Shown here: positions 42,455 to 51,939 of the stretch, piece by piece
Layout of the letters: each line of letters opens with the position of its first letter
Numbering within the stretch: the stretch's first letter is position 1
Origin: Parafannyhessea umbonata
Lineage (GTDB): Bacteria > Actinomycetota > Coriobacteriia > Coriobacteriales > Atopobiaceae
Assembly (NCBI RefSeq): GCF_012844235.1
Contig: NZ_JABAGR010000009.1
Coordinates: 35,680 to 99,679 of the forward strand
Length of the DNA: 64,000 nucleotides
Direction of reading: 5' to 3'
Translations under genes and position numbers: made by a program
The notes under the pieces: generated by a model
What the model was told of the DNA's origin: nothing
Databases searched by the model: none
Seen by the model: the letters and a program-made list of their open reading frames with translations, nothing else

Positions 42455-44757
42455 TAGATTCCCAGGCTGTTCCGACGCTTGAGGACCATCCAGATCACTC
42501 CGGCAAGGCCGGCCCCGCCGAATACGGCTGCATAGGGAGCGCCGCTGCCAAGGTCGACGCCCACGTCCGGCGTAACGTCGCGCTTGTTGGTGTACGTGAT
42601 GGTCGTGTCTTTCGTGATGCCATCGTTAGGTGAGCTGGCAGTGCGCTCTTTCGCATCGGTGGTTGCACCAGCGTCGGTAGTTGTACCAGTAGCGGTCGCC
42701 TTGATCGTGGTGATGTAGTCAACGGTGTCGTTCGTACCCTTCGGGTCGTTCTCGACCACCTTGTACGAAGCTCCGTAGGGAAGCTCGACCACAAGCTTCT
42801 GGCCATTCTTCAGCGTGAAGGAGCCATCGTTCCCAAGGCTCACACCGTCCGAAGTGCCGTCAGCCGCCTTGACGTTGGTGATTGCGTTTCCAGAAGCGTC
42901 CGTGAGCGTGAAGCTGAAGGCCTTCGAGGTGTCGCCGAAGTTGCCTGCGACCGACTTCGTGATGGTCAGCTTCGCGGTCTTGATGGTGTTAGTTATTGCC
43001 TGGTCGGCTTTTTGCGTAGTCAGCCCCTGCAGGGTCGCGCCTTTGTTGGGCAGCACTGCATCCCAACCTGCGGGCGCATCCTCTACTACGGAATACGTAT
43101 GGCCCTGGGGACCTGCGGCAACGACAACATCTGCCGACCAGTTATTACTCGCATTGAGCGTCACGATCTTGTAGTCGGAGTACTTGTTATCCTGCTTGAC
43201 CTTAACCTGCAGTTCGGATGGCAGGTTCACGTTGTCCCAACCATTCTTCACCCAGTTCTTCGAGACATGCAGGATGGATGTGGGAACAGTGACTGTTGGT
43301 GACGTTATCTCAATTGAATTTGAATCCGACACTGTTGGATCTTGACCGGTCGTGGTAATCACGGTGCTATACGACAGCGTCGCAGGGCCATTCGTAGGCA
43401 CCTGATTGTCCTTCAGCTCGTCCCGGGCGGCTTCGTCGTATGCTTCCTGTTTCAGCGTGACCTCAAAGCTGACCGAGTAGGTCACATCCTTATCGAGCTT
43501 GAGACTGCCAAGGTTCCAGCTAACCTGACCATTGTCTTTGTCAAAGGATGCCTTGGGTGCATCTTCCCATGCCACGCCATTCTTCTGATACGTGAAGACC
43601 GGATCCGTGGCACCCTCTGGAAGTACGTAATCAACATAGCCAGACTTAGTGTCCGTAATCTCTACGTTCGTGTACGAAATGCCCGTTTTGATGGTCTTCA
43701 CGATGTCGCTAAAGGCGCTTTGTAGTGCATCGCTATTAGAACCGTCAATGGCCTGCCCATTCGGCGAAGCGTTGGTCCTAGACGCAAATCTGTTCATGCT
43801 GTCAGCCGCGTCCAACCCCGTGTATATCGCGTAGAACCCCAGAACGTTACTCGGCCGGGCGTTCGCAGTATTGACCGCATCCGTCACGAACTGACTAATC
43901 GTATTGTCGGACTGGTTTTCGGTACCATTGCCGTAACGAGAGCCATTTTCATTCATGCTGTATGTGGGCCTACCGTCCGAGAGGAAGACTATGTAGGTAG
44001 GGGTGGAGGATTCCTCCTTGGCCTTGTCGTTTGCCTTTGCGAGTGCATCAGTCCAATTGGTGCCGCCCTCTGCTGTCAGCTTGTTGACACGCTCTTTGAA
44101 AGAGGCCAACTGTCCCCCGCCATAATATTCGCTGGGCGCATTGCCATTACCAGAGAAAGTCTCGAGCGAGATTTTGACGGTACTATCGTTGTCGGAGATG
44201 AGCTGGTCCGCAAGCCCATAGAGAGCGCTTTTAGCAACGTCGAGACGGGTTGTTTTACTTGAGAATAATTCATCTTCATCGTATTTGCGGCCATCAGAAT
44301 CGTACCAGCCGTGACCGCCCAATAAATGCCACCTATACGAGACTGCATACCACTTGTAATTATTGCGCTGAACGTAGTACGTCTTGCTCTTGTCGGGGTT
44401 CGATACCTTATCGACGCCCTCGTTCATCGATCCCGACGTATCCAGAACCACGATGAGATTGGCGCTCGACTTGGACTCACTCGTGTCAGTGTTACCAGTG
44501 ACACAGAGCGTGATATTGATCTTTCCGGTAGCGGGGTCGAGAGTGGCGGTCTTCGAGTATTCGGGGGCTCCAAGCGACACGTCGGCAAACGCCGGCACGG
44601 CGGCAAACAGCGCCACAGCCACGGCCGCAAGAGCCGAGATGGCAACCATCCCGAAGGACCTTCTGATAGCGCGCTCCCTGTCATGTCGGGAGGAGCCTCT
44701 GCCTCCCAGGCTCCCGCTTAACTTGCCCCTGTTGCTGCGTTTAATCATCATGAGCAT
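42454..44757 (-). CDS. vWA-domain tip adhesin/ancillary pilin
   Basis: The protein has 767 residues. An extended Arg-rich signal peptide is cleaved near residue 58 (PAFA). The von Willebrand A domain has its MIDAS DTSGSMNE at 106-113, GGTNW later, and LSDGRP. Then come Cna_B/DUF7601-type isopeptide domains (LHVSKNWVKNGWD; KLTITKSVAGNFGDTSKAFSF). The C-terminus TPDVGVDLGSGAPYAA resembles the sorting end of the main pilin, but the TG pair reads VG. It is likely the tip protein contacting host or matrix. It is first in the operon. The start may be this ATG or one two codons later. Confidence 0.85.
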   Translation of the reverse strand: MLMMIKRSNRGKLSGSLGGRGSSRHDRERAIRRSFGMVAISALAAVAVALFAAVPAFADVSLGAPEYSKTATLDPATGKINITLCVTGNTDTSESKSSANLIVVLDTSGSMNEGVDKVSNPDKSKTYYVQRNNYKWYAVSYRWHLLGGHGWYDSDGRKYDEDELFSSKTTRLDVAKSALYGLADQLISDNDSTVKISLETFSGNGNAPSEYYGGGQLASFKERVNKLTAEGGTNWTDALAKANDKAKEESSTPTYIVFLSDGRPTYSMNENGSRYGNGTENQSDNTISQFVTDAVNTANARPSNVLGFYAIYTGLDAADSMNRFASRTNASPNGQAIDGSNSDALQSAFSDIVKTIKTGISYTNVEITDTKSGYVDYVLPEGATDPVFTYQKNGVAWEDAPKASFDKDNGQVSWNLGSLKLDKDVTYSVSFEVTLKQEAYDEAARDELKDNQVPTNGPATLSYSTVITTTGQDPTVSDSNSIEITSPTVTVPTSILHVSKNWVKNGWDNVNLPSELQVKVKQDNKYSDYKIVTLNASNNWSADVVVAAGPQGHTYSVVEDAPAGWDAVLPNKGATLQGLTTQKADQAITNTIKTAKLTITKSVAGNFGDTSKAFSFTLTDASGNAITNVKAADGTSDGVSLGNDGSFTLKNGQKLVVELPYGASYKVVENDPKGTNDTVDYITTIKATATGTTTDAGATTDAKERTASSPNDGITKDTTITYTNKRDVTPDVGVDLGSGAPYAAVFGGAGLAGVIWMVLKRRNSLGI

Positions 44758-45109
44758 CCCCGATTGGCCTTAGCTTGGTCGAACGCGTTGCTCGACCCCT
44801 GACTGCTTTTCATTCCGCATAAGGCAACCCTCAATACCAACTGAAATGTTGTGCCACTTTATTGGCATTTTTCGCGTTACCAAAATGCTTGCTAGCATAG
44901 TAATCGAACCCAAAGGGAGCCAAAGGGTCTCTGGTCCGAATACCTGAACGCAAGGTCCAAAAAGCCCAAGGTAATTGGTAGATTTATTGGTAACGCGCTG
45001 GCATGACTACCGCCGGAGCCCGTACTCGTGCGAAAGCGCACGGCCCGGAAAGCCAGCTGCGCGTTTATTAGATGTGCCAACTGATTGCATATTTTTGGAG
45101 GTTTTAGGC
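44758..45109. promoter_or_regulatory. Divergent control region of the pilus operon and LytTR regulator
   Basis: The 352-base region is AT-richer than average. CGCGTTACCAA (44873-44883) and TTGGTAACGCG (44987-44997) are perfect 11-base inverted copies about 100 bases apart. TTTATTGG occurs at 44858 and 44983. These paired sites look like looping or dimer operators controlling both directions. The LytTR gene has TTGGAGG before its ATG. Confidence 0.6.
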
Positions 45110-45895
45110 ATGCGGTGTGACCTGTCCGAACGGTCCCTCGACTTGTTCGACGCCCTCTGGCATGGTGACCTGAACACCTACCTTGAACAGGCTGACGCTG
45201 GATTCTCGTTCGTGAGCCCCCTCACGAACACACACGAACCCGCACACGAGCAGTTGGAATCGTATTGCAAAAGAGTACGTAGTCTTCCCAAAATCCTCGA
45301 CTATCGGGTGCTGCAGGTCCGTCGCATCTTCGAGACGGACGAGGTCTGCACCATCCTCCTGCTGGGAAACGCGCTCGATTCCTCCCGCGGGACGATCGGC
45401 TTTCGCTGCACCTTTGTCTGGCATATCCAGCCTGAGGAGCCCGGGCTCGTTCACATGCACTTCTCGCTCCCACTTGCCCCGCTGGACATGCCAATCGACA
45501 AGCTTCCCGTCAGCGTGCAAGCGCGAGAAAACCCGATCATCCTGCGCGACACGGATGGCCACTCGCACGTGGTGAACCGCGCCGAGGTCCTGTACCTGGA
45601 GAGCCGCCACCAGTACACCATTGTCCACCTGCCGCAGCGGCAGATCCGGGTGCGCGTCGCCCTCAGCGAGCTGTTGCGCGACTTTCCCGACTACTTTGTG
45701 CGCGTCCACCGCAGCTATGTCATCAACGTCCTGCACGTTGAGCAGATTTCGCGGCGAGAGATCCGCCTGGCGGGCAGCTCGCACATCCCCATACCGGAAC
45801 GTCGCAGCAAGAGCGTTCGCGAGGAGGTTCTTGATGCGATAATCCGTGCGAGGCTCGTATCAGAGCGTGAAAATAGCACCCCCAAACGAAAGTAG
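45110..45895 (+). CDS. LytTR-domain transcriptional regulator of the pilus operon
   Basis: The protein has 261 residues. The last 100 residues are a LytTR DNA-binding domain (VLYLESRHQYTIVHLPQRQIRVR, LLRDFPDYFVRVHRSYVIN). The N-terminal 130 residues resemble a SnoaL/NTF2-like sensing fold rather than a response-regulator receiver, so no phosphorylation site is present. LytTR proteins often control surface proteins and virulence genes. It is divergent from the pilus operon with shared inverted repeats. The ATG at 45110 follows GGAGG. Confidence 0.8.
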   Translation: MRCDLSERSLDLFDALWHGDLNTYLEQADAGFSFVSPLTNTHEPAHEQLESYCKRVRSLPKILDYRVLQVRRIFETDEVCTILLLGNALDSSRGTIGFRCTFVWHIQPEEPGLVHMHFSLPLAPLDMPIDKLPVSVQARENPIILRDTDGHSHVVNRAEVLYLESRHQYTIVHLPQRQIRVRVALSELLRDFPDYFVRVHRSYVINVLHVEQISRREIRLAGSSHIPIPERRSKSVREEVLDAIIRARLVSERENSTPKRK

Positions 45896-45950
45896 ACCGA
45901 GGCTAGAAGACGGGTCGAGGACGAAAGCGCCCCCGGCCCGCCTCCTTTTC

Positions 45951-45982
45951 CACCTGTCCGCACGCGCCCGGGCGGACAGGTG
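45951..45982. terminator. Hairpin between the convergent LytTR and GH13/GH77 genes
   Basis: CACCTGTCCG and CGGACAGGTG pair perfectly with a GC-rich 12-base loop, but no T-run follows on either strand. Confidence 0.5.
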
Positions 45983-45990
45983 CGCCGGCG

Positions 45991-48900
45991 CTAGATGCGG
46001 CCGCTCTTCTCGGCCAGATCGCGCAAGTGATCCTGCGACGCGTCAATGGCCTCTTGGTCTGCCTGCCAGCTCCAGTTGCCCGTGGCGACGCCCGGCACGT
46101 TCATGCGGTGGTTCTCGTCCAGGCGAAAGACGTCTTGCAGCGTGACCATGGCGACGTCCGCGTTTGTGGAAAGGCACGCGTCCATCACGCGGTCCGCCTT
46201 GGCGACGGCCTCGTCGTGCAGGCGAACGACCTCCTCCTCGCTGGCGCCGGCGGCGGGCGTAAGGCCGTAGTGCTCGCGCACCCAGCCCAGGAGCGTGTTG
46301 GTGTCGTGCGTGGAGGTGTAGACCATCTTCTGCGTCGCGGGCACGTAGCTCTGGCTGGGGTCGCCCTGGTAGAACTGGGCGACGTCCATGCCCGGGAAGC
46401 CCGTGGCGCTCACGAGGGCGCGCACGGCAGGCGTGACGGTGCCAAGGTCCTCCGCCACGACGGGCAGCGGACCAAACTCCTGGTACGCACGCTTGAAGAG
46501 ATCGATCCCCGGCCCGAAGTACCACGAGCCCTGGAGCGGGGTCTTGCCGTTGGGGATGCAGTAGTAGCTGCTGAAGCCGAGGAAGTGGTCGAGGCGGACG
46601 TAGTCGTACAGCTGGAACGCGCGCTTGAAGCGGCGCATCCACCAGCGGTAGCCGTCCGCACGCATGACGTCCCAGCGGTACGTGGGGTTGCCCCAGAGCT
46701 GGCCGTCGGCGGAGAAGCTGTCGGGCGGGCAGCCCGCCTGGCCCGCGGGGTAGCCGTCTGCGCCCACCGCGAAGTACTTGCGCTCCGCCCAGACGTCGGA
46801 GGAGTCCGCGCTCACGTACATGGGCATGTCGCCGATGATCTTGACGCCGTGGGCGTTGGCGTAGGCGCGCACCTCGCCCCACTGGCGCATGAACTCGAAC
46901 TGCACGGCGCACTCGCGGCGCACGTCCGCGGCAAGCTCCTTGCTGTGGGCGAGCCTGTCGCTGTACTCGCGATAGCGCTTGGGCCACTCCTGCCAGCTCT
47001 TCTCGCCCATGCGGCGCTTGATGGCGCGGAACGTTGCGTACGGGATGAGCCACTCCTCGTTCTCTTGCAGGAAGTCGCGGTACTCGCGCGTGCCCTCGAA
47101 GTCCGCGGAGAACGCGGTGCCGCCCTCCTCATCGTAGCCCCACATGAGCGCGACGTTGCCCGCGAACGCAGAGAGCCCCGCGTACGGGGAGCCGAAGTGG
47201 TCCGTGGGGTTGACGGGCAGGACCTGCCAGTAGCGCTGGCCGCCCGCCGCGAGGTAGTCGATGAAGCGGTACGCGGGGTCTCCCAGCGTACCCGGTTTGC
47301 CGGGGCGCCCGGGGTTGGGAAGCGACGTGACGTGGCACACCACGCCCATGCCGCGCTCCATGGGCTTCTGCAGGCGCTGCCTCTTGTGCAGGTTGAGGAC
47401 GGCCGTGCCGAGCGGCCACAGGAACACGCGGGCGCTGCCGTCCGCGACCTCGGGCTCCTTGCCGGAGACCACGTCGTCCACCTCGAGGCCGTCCAGCGGG
47501 ATCGTGACGGTGTGGTCTACGTCGAGGCTCGCGTTCACGAGCACGCACACCTTGGACTCTGCGTCCTCGCGCCAGAAGCTGAAGACGTCGCGGCCGACCG
47601 CGAACGGGCGGTAGGTGCCGTCCGTGAACACGGGGAGCGACTTCCGGATGGCGACGGCGTTGCGATAGATGTCGAAGCAGTCCTTGTTCTCGCGGCCCCA
47701 CGGGTAGGCGGCGCGGTTGTACGGGTCGCCGTAGCCCTGGAGACCGGCCTCGTCGCCGTAGTAGATGCTTGGGACGCCGGGCAGCGTCATCTGCAGCAGG
47801 GCCGCGACCCACAGGCGGCTGACGGCGAGGTTGGTGTGGTCCCTGTCCAGGCGGAACGCGTAGCGCTGGTAGTCGCCAAGGGAGTCCGGCTCCGGCGAGT
47901 TACCCAGTATGGTGAGGAGCCTGATGCGGTCGTGGCTACCCAGGAGGTTGAGCTCGCCCGCGAACGCCTCCGGCGGGTAGTTCTCCATGAGGGACTGCGT
48001 GACGCGGCAGACCTCCGCGGCCTCCACGCGGTTGGTGAGGAAGTCGAGAAGGACCTTGCGCAGCGGGTAGTTCATGGTGCCGTCGAGCTCGGAGCCCCAG
48101 AAGTAGTGGCGGAGGCGGTCGTAGGCGAACTTGTTGGTCGCGTCCTCCCAGACCTCGCCGATCACGACGGCATCGGGCTTCTCGGCCAGGGCCGCCGCCT
48201 TGATCTCTGAGATGAAGTCGTCGGAGAGCTCGTCGGCCACGTCGAGACGCCAGCCGCGCGCGCCGAGGCGCAGCCACTTGCGGATGACGCCGTCGTGGCC
48301 GCAGATGAGCTCGCGGAAGTCTGGGCTGTCCTCGTTCACGTCTGGCAGGTCGTCGACGCCCCACCAGCTCTTGTAGCTGCCGTCCCCGTTGAAGTCGAAC
48401 CAGGTGTCGTACGCGGAGGCGCCGGGCTGGGCCGCGCCCTCCGTGCCGTAGTTGCCGTACTTGTTGAAGTAGAGGGAGTCCGCGCCGACGTGGTTGAACA
48501 CGCCATCGAGGATGATGGAGATGCCGCGGGAAGAGGCGTCCTGGCACAGCGCCTTGAAGTCGTCCTCCGTGCCGAGCATGGGATCGATCCTGAGGTAGTT
48601 CGCCGTGTCGTAGCGGTGGTTGGACGCCGCCTCGAAGATGGGGTTGAGGTAGATGACCGTGATGCCGAGCGCCTCGAGGTACGGGAGCTTCTCGCGGATG
48701 CCGTTAAGCGTGCCGCCGTAGAAGTCCCAGTTTGCGATGCGGCCGTCCTGGGTCTTGTCGTAGCGCGGGTACGTGAACCAGTCGTCCACGAACCTCATGC
48801 CGGGGCCGGCGTTGTGGGGCTTCTTGAACGCGGCCTCCACGCTCTTCTCCCAGCCCTTGCCGCGATAGAAGCGGTCCGGGAAGATCTGGTAGACGATGCC

Positions 48901-49329
48901 GTTTCTGTACCAGTCCGGCTGCTCCTTGCGCTCGTTGCGGTACACGGTGATCTGGAACGAGGGTGGCTCGCCGAACGCGAAGGCGCCCTCGCCGCAGCCG
49001 TGCTCGCGCGCGGCGCCGTAGCGCCAGACGGCGCCGTCCGCCGCGACGATCTGGAACGAGTACCAGATGACCTCGGGCTCCTCCGGCTCGATCGTGACGC
49101 CGAAGCGCACGGGGACGTCGTCCCCGAACTGGGCGGCCTCTTCCTCGCCGAGGGGGATGCGGTCCATGTCCAGGATCTTCTCGCCCTTGTCGTCTATCCA
49201 CATGCGAAGCCTAGCCACCGCAGATGGCTCGTCCCAGACGTCGATGTACAAGGAAACGGCGCCGCCAGCGATGGCGGCGCCGAACGGGTTCCTGTACTGG
49301 CTGTCTGAGGTGTTATGCCTAGCCCTCAA
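45991..49329 (-). CDS. Fused GH13 alpha-glucanase (neopullulanase-like) and GH77 4-alpha-glucanotransferase
   Basis: The protein has 1112 residues in one frame. Residues 1-130 are a beta-sandwich starch-binding type domain. About 135-640 form a GH13 barrel with Asp in WRLDVADEL, Glu in VVIGEVWED and Asp in LLGSHDR. From about 655 a complete GH77 amylomaltase follows (SPYAGLSAFAGN, RLDHFLGF, VAEDLGTVTP and HDTNTLLGW). It would debranch or hydrolyse glucans and then rearrange maltodextrins. The start is TTG at 49329, preceded by AGAGGG. It is the last gene of the glycogen operon, 23 bases after glgA. Confidence 0.9.
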   Translation of the reverse strand: MRARHNTSDSQYRNPFGAAIAGGAVSLYIDVWDEPSAVARLRMWIDDKGEKILDMDRIPLGEEEAAQFGDDVPVRFGVTIEPEEPEVIWYSFQIVAADGAVWRYGAAREHGCGEGAFAFGEPPSFQITVYRNERKEQPDWYRNGIVYQIFPDRFYRGKGWEKSVEAAFKKPHNAGPGMRFVDDWFTYPRYDKTQDGRIANWDFYGGTLNGIREKLPYLEALGITVIYLNPIFEAASNHRYDTANYLRIDPMLGTEDDFKALCQDASSRGISIILDGVFNHVGADSLYFNKYGNYGTEGAAQPGASAYDTWFDFNGDGSYKSWWGVDDLPDVNEDSPDFRELICGHDGVIRKWLRLGARGWRLDVADELSDDFISEIKAAALAEKPDAVVIGEVWEDATNKFAYDRLRHYFWGSELDGTMNYPLRKVLLDFLTNRVEAAEVCRVTQSLMENYPPEAFAGELNLLGSHDRIRLLTILGNSPEPDSLGDYQRYAFRLDRDHTNLAVSRLWVAALLQMTLPGVPSIYYGDEAGLQGYGDPYNRAAYPWGRENKDCFDIYRNAVAIRKSLPVFTDGTYRPFAVGRDVFSFWREDAESKVCVLVNASLDVDHTVTIPLDGLEVDDVVSGKEPEVADGSARVFLWPLGTAVLNLHKRQRLQKPMERGMGVVCHVTSLPNPGRPGKPGTLGDPAYRFIDYLAAGGQRYWQVLPVNPTDHFGSPYAGLSAFAGNVALMWGYDEEGGTAFSADFEGTREYRDFLQENEEWLIPYATFRAIKRRMGEKSWQEWPKRYREYSDRLAHSKELAADVRRECAVQFEFMRQWGEVRAYANAHGVKIIGDMPMYVSADSSDVWAERKYFAVGADGYPAGQAGCPPDSFSADGQLWGNPTYRWDVMRADGYRWWMRRFKRAFQLYDYVRLDHFLGFSSYYCIPNGKTPLQGSWYFGPGIDLFKRAYQEFGPLPVVAEDLGTVTPAVRALVSATGFPGMDVAQFYQGDPSQSYVPATQKMVYTSTHDTNTLLGWVREHYGLTPAAGASEEEVVRLHDEAVAKADRVMDACLSTNADVAMVTLQDVFRLDENHRMNVPGVATGNWSWQADQEAIDASQDHLRDLAEKSGRI

Positions 49330-49352
49330 AGCCGTACCCTCTTCTGTTCTGC

Positions 49353-50828
49353 TTAACGACCAATCTCTGGGTGCAGCGAGTAGTACATGTCCATGTACGC
49401 ACCTGCCGCTCGACCCCAGCTGAAGTCGGTCTCCATTGCCTGCCTTTGTAGCTTAATCCATGCGTCCTTATCCGTCCAGAACACTTCGCAGGCATCAAGC
49501 ACGCAGTTGGCCATCTCGTCCGCATTCATGTTCGTGAATCTAAAGCCCGTGCCCTCGCCGGTGTACTTGTTGTACGCGACGACGCTGTCCTGCAGGCCGC
49601 CGGTCTCGCGGACGACGGGGAGCGTGCCGTAGCGCATGGCGATCATCTGCGACAGGCCGCACGGCTCGAACTCCGACGGCATGAGCAGGATGTCGCCGCC
49701 GGCGTACATGCGGTGGCTGAGCGCGTTGTCGAAGGCGATGCGCGCGACCATCTGGTCGCCGTACGTCCAGTCGAAGTACTTGAACGCGTCCTCCTGGTCC
49801 TTGTCGCCCGTGCCGAGGATCGCCACCTGCGTGCCGCGCTCCATCAGGTGGTTCATGGCATAGCGCACGAGGCCGAGGCCCTTCTGGTTCGTGAGGCGCC
49901 CGATCATGACGATGAGCGGGCGGGTCGGGTCCTCCGCAAGGCCGAGCTCGCGTTGGAGGGCGGCCTTGTCCTGGGCCTTGCGGTCCAGGGAGTCCTCGTC
50001 GTAGTTGCACTCGATGAGCTTGTCCGTCGCGGGGTTCCACAGATCGACGTCGATGCCGTTCAGGATGCCGCGCAGCTGGGAGGAGCGGCGGCGGAAGATG
50101 TCGTCGAGGCCCTCGCCGTAGAACGGCATCTGGAGCTCGTTGGCGTAGCTCGGGCTGACCGTCGTGATGACGTCGGAGTAGCAGAGCGCGCCCTTCATGT
50201 AGTCGATGGTGCCGTAGCCGTTGTAGAGCTGGCTCGACGCCGTCGGGTTGTCCGCAAGGCCGAGGACGTCCTCGAGGACCTTGTCGTTGTACTGGCCCTG
50301 GAACTTGACGTTGTGGACCGTGAACACGGTCTTCACGTGGCGGCACGCCTCGGAGCTCTGGTAGAACTCGCGCAGGAACACCGTGGCGAGGGCGGTCTGC
50401 CAGTCGTTGCAGTGAAGGACGTCGCACTGGAGCTCGGGCAGCTTCTCGATGGCCTCGCAGATCGCCTTCGAGAAGAACGCGAAGCGCTCGCCGTCGTCGT
50501 AGTAGCCGTAGATGCCGTCGCGCTTGAAGTAGGCCTCGTTGTCTACGAAGTAGAAGTCGACACCCTGGTAGGTGAGCTTCTCGATGCCGCAGTAGACGCT
50601 ACGCCACGCAAGGGGAACGTAGAAGTCTGCTACGTGGGTCATCTGCTCCTGGTACTCCTCTGGAATCGAGGCGTACTTCGGGAGGATGACGGAGCATTCC
50701 GCCCCTGCGGCATTAAGTGAGCGGGGCAGCGAACCAGCGACGTCACCCAGGCCGCCCGTCTTGACGAACGGGACGGCCTCCGTGGCGGCGAACAGGATCT
50801 TTATCTTGCGTGTGACCTGATCACTCAT
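49353..50828 (-). CDS. glgA: Glycogen synthase (ADP-glucose)
   Basis: The protein has 491 residues and is a GT5 glycosyltransferase that elongates alpha-1,4-glucan. The nucleotide-sugar binding KTGGLGDVAGSLP lies at residues 22-34. The C-terminal domain contains the PSEFEPCGLSQMIAMRYGTLPVVRETGGL stretch with the catalytic Glu. The length is typical for bacterial GlgA. It follows glgD by 11 bases, so it is in the same transcript. The ATG at 50828 has a modest AGGGA upstream. Confidence 0.95.
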   Translation of the reverse strand: MSDQVTRKIKILFAATEAVPFVKTGGLGDVAGSLPRSLNAAGAECSVILPKYASIPEEYQEQMTHVADFYVPLAWRSVYCGIEKLTYQGVDFYFVDNEAYFKRDGIYGYYDDGERFAFFSKAICEAIEKLPELQCDVLHCNDWQTALATVFLREFYQSSEACRHVKTVFTVHNVKFQGQYNDKVLEDVLGLADNPTASSQLYNGYGTIDYMKGALCYSDVITTVSPSYANELQMPFYGEGLDDIFRRRSSQLRGILNGIDVDLWNPATDKLIECNYDEDSLDRKAQDKAALQRELGLAEDPTRPLIVMIGRLTNQKGLGLVRYAMNHLMERGTQVAILGTGDKDQEDAFKYFDWTYGDQMVARIAFDNALSHRMYAGGDILLMPSEFEPCGLSQMIAMRYGTLPVVRETGGLQDSVVAYNKYTGEGTGFRFTNMNADEMANCVLDACEVFWTDKDAWIKLQRQAMETDFSWGRAAGAYMDMYYSLHPEIGR

Positions 50829-50839
50829 GGGCTAAATCC

Positions 50840-51937
50840 CTACTCTACCGATGCCTTTTCCTTGATGAACGGGGCCTCGGGCGTTCCCTTGAGCTCGGTG
50901 CCGGCGGGGACGACGTTGTCGCGGTCGACGATCGCGTTCTCGACGCGCGCGCCGGTCTTGATCACGCACGACTGCATCACGATGGAGTTGTTGACGATGG
51001 CACCCGTCTCCACCACGACGTTGCGGCCGAGGATGGAGTTGGACACGGTGCCCTTGATGCGGCAGCTGCCGGAGACGCGGCTGTTGCTCACGCGGGAGCC
51101 GGTCTCGAACTTCGCGGGCGCGTTGTCGTGGGCCTTCGTCTTGATCGTGCGTCCGGCGGGGAACAGCTCGGCGGAAATCTTCGGGTCGAGCATGTCCATG
51201 TTGGACTTGAAGTAGTTGTCCTTGTTGAAGATCGGCGCGACGTAGCCCTCGAAGTCGTACGTCTGGACGTTCACGCGCTCGTAGTCTGCCGCCATGGCCT
51301 CGAAGAGGTCGAGGTAGTCGGTCTGCTCGTACCAGTTGAGCAGCTGGAGCAGGAACTCGCGGCCGATGACGAAGCAGTCGAGGAACGAGACCTCGCCGCG
51401 CTCGACACCGTGCTTGATGCCGTGGACGCGCGTGCCGTCGACGGAAAGTCCGGTGACGTCGGCGTCCTTGCCCTTCGCGGGCTGCGTGACGACGGTGATG
51501 TCCGCGCCGGAGGCCTTGTGGGCCTCGATGAGCTTGTCGTAGTCCATGTTGTAGACGAAGCTCGCGGAGGAGAGAATCACGTGCTCGGCGTCGCTGCGCT
51601 TCAGGAAGACCTTGTTGTACTCGAGGTCGCGAAGCAGGAAGCGGGAGCCGGTGCGGGAGGTGCCGAACGCGGAGCCGGGCAGGATGAACAGGCCGCCCTT
51701 CTTGCGGTTCAGGTCCCAGTCACGGCCGGAGCCGATGTGGTCGATGAGCGAGCGGTAGTTGTACGGCATGATCATGCCGACGGTGCGGATGCCGGCGTTG
51801 ACCATGTTGGAGAGCGCGAAGTCGACGACGCGGTAGCGGCCGAGGTAGGGCAGGGACGCGACCGGGCGCGTCTCGGAGAGGACGCTCGGATACTTTGTGG
51901 AGTAGTTGGCGGTAATGACACCCAGGAGCTTTTCCAT
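50840..51937 (-). CDS. glgD: Glucose-1-phosphate adenylyltransferase regulatory subunit GlgD
   Basis: The protein has 365 residues, similar in fold to GlgC but lacking its conserved N-terminal pyrophosphorylase loop (no GGxGxRL). The left-handed beta-helix end (SNSRVSGSCRIKGTVSNSIL) is present. Firmicutes GlgD is a partner that activates GlgC in a hetero-oligomer. Directly after glgC (two-base gap), with GGAG in the glgC end, it is in the usual place. Confidence 0.9.
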   Translation of the reverse strand: MEKLLGVITANYSTKYPSVLSETRPVASLPYLGRYRVVDFALSNMVNAGIRTVGMIMPYNYRSLIDHIGSGRDWDLNRKKGGLFILPGSAFGTSRTGSRFLLRDLEYNKVFLKRSDAEHVILSSASFVYNMDYDKLIEAHKASGADITVVTQPAKGKDADVTGLSVDGTRVHGIKHGVERGEVSFLDCFVIGREFLLQLLNWYEQTDYLDLFEAMAADYERVNVQTYDFEGYVAPIFNKDNYFKSNMDMLDPKISAELFPAGRTIKTKAHDNAPAKFETGSRVSNSRVSGSCRIKGTVSNSILGRNVVVETGAIVNNSIVMQSCVIKTGARVENAIVDRDNVVPAGTELKGTPEAPFIKEKASVE

Positions 51938-51939
51938 CT

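Noticed and set aside
46027..48210. Very long open frame antisense to the GH13/GH77 fusion
   Set aside because: High GC at third positions leaves long antisense frames open. It is Val/Leu/Arg-rich with no domain, whereas the opposite strand has full catalytic motifs.
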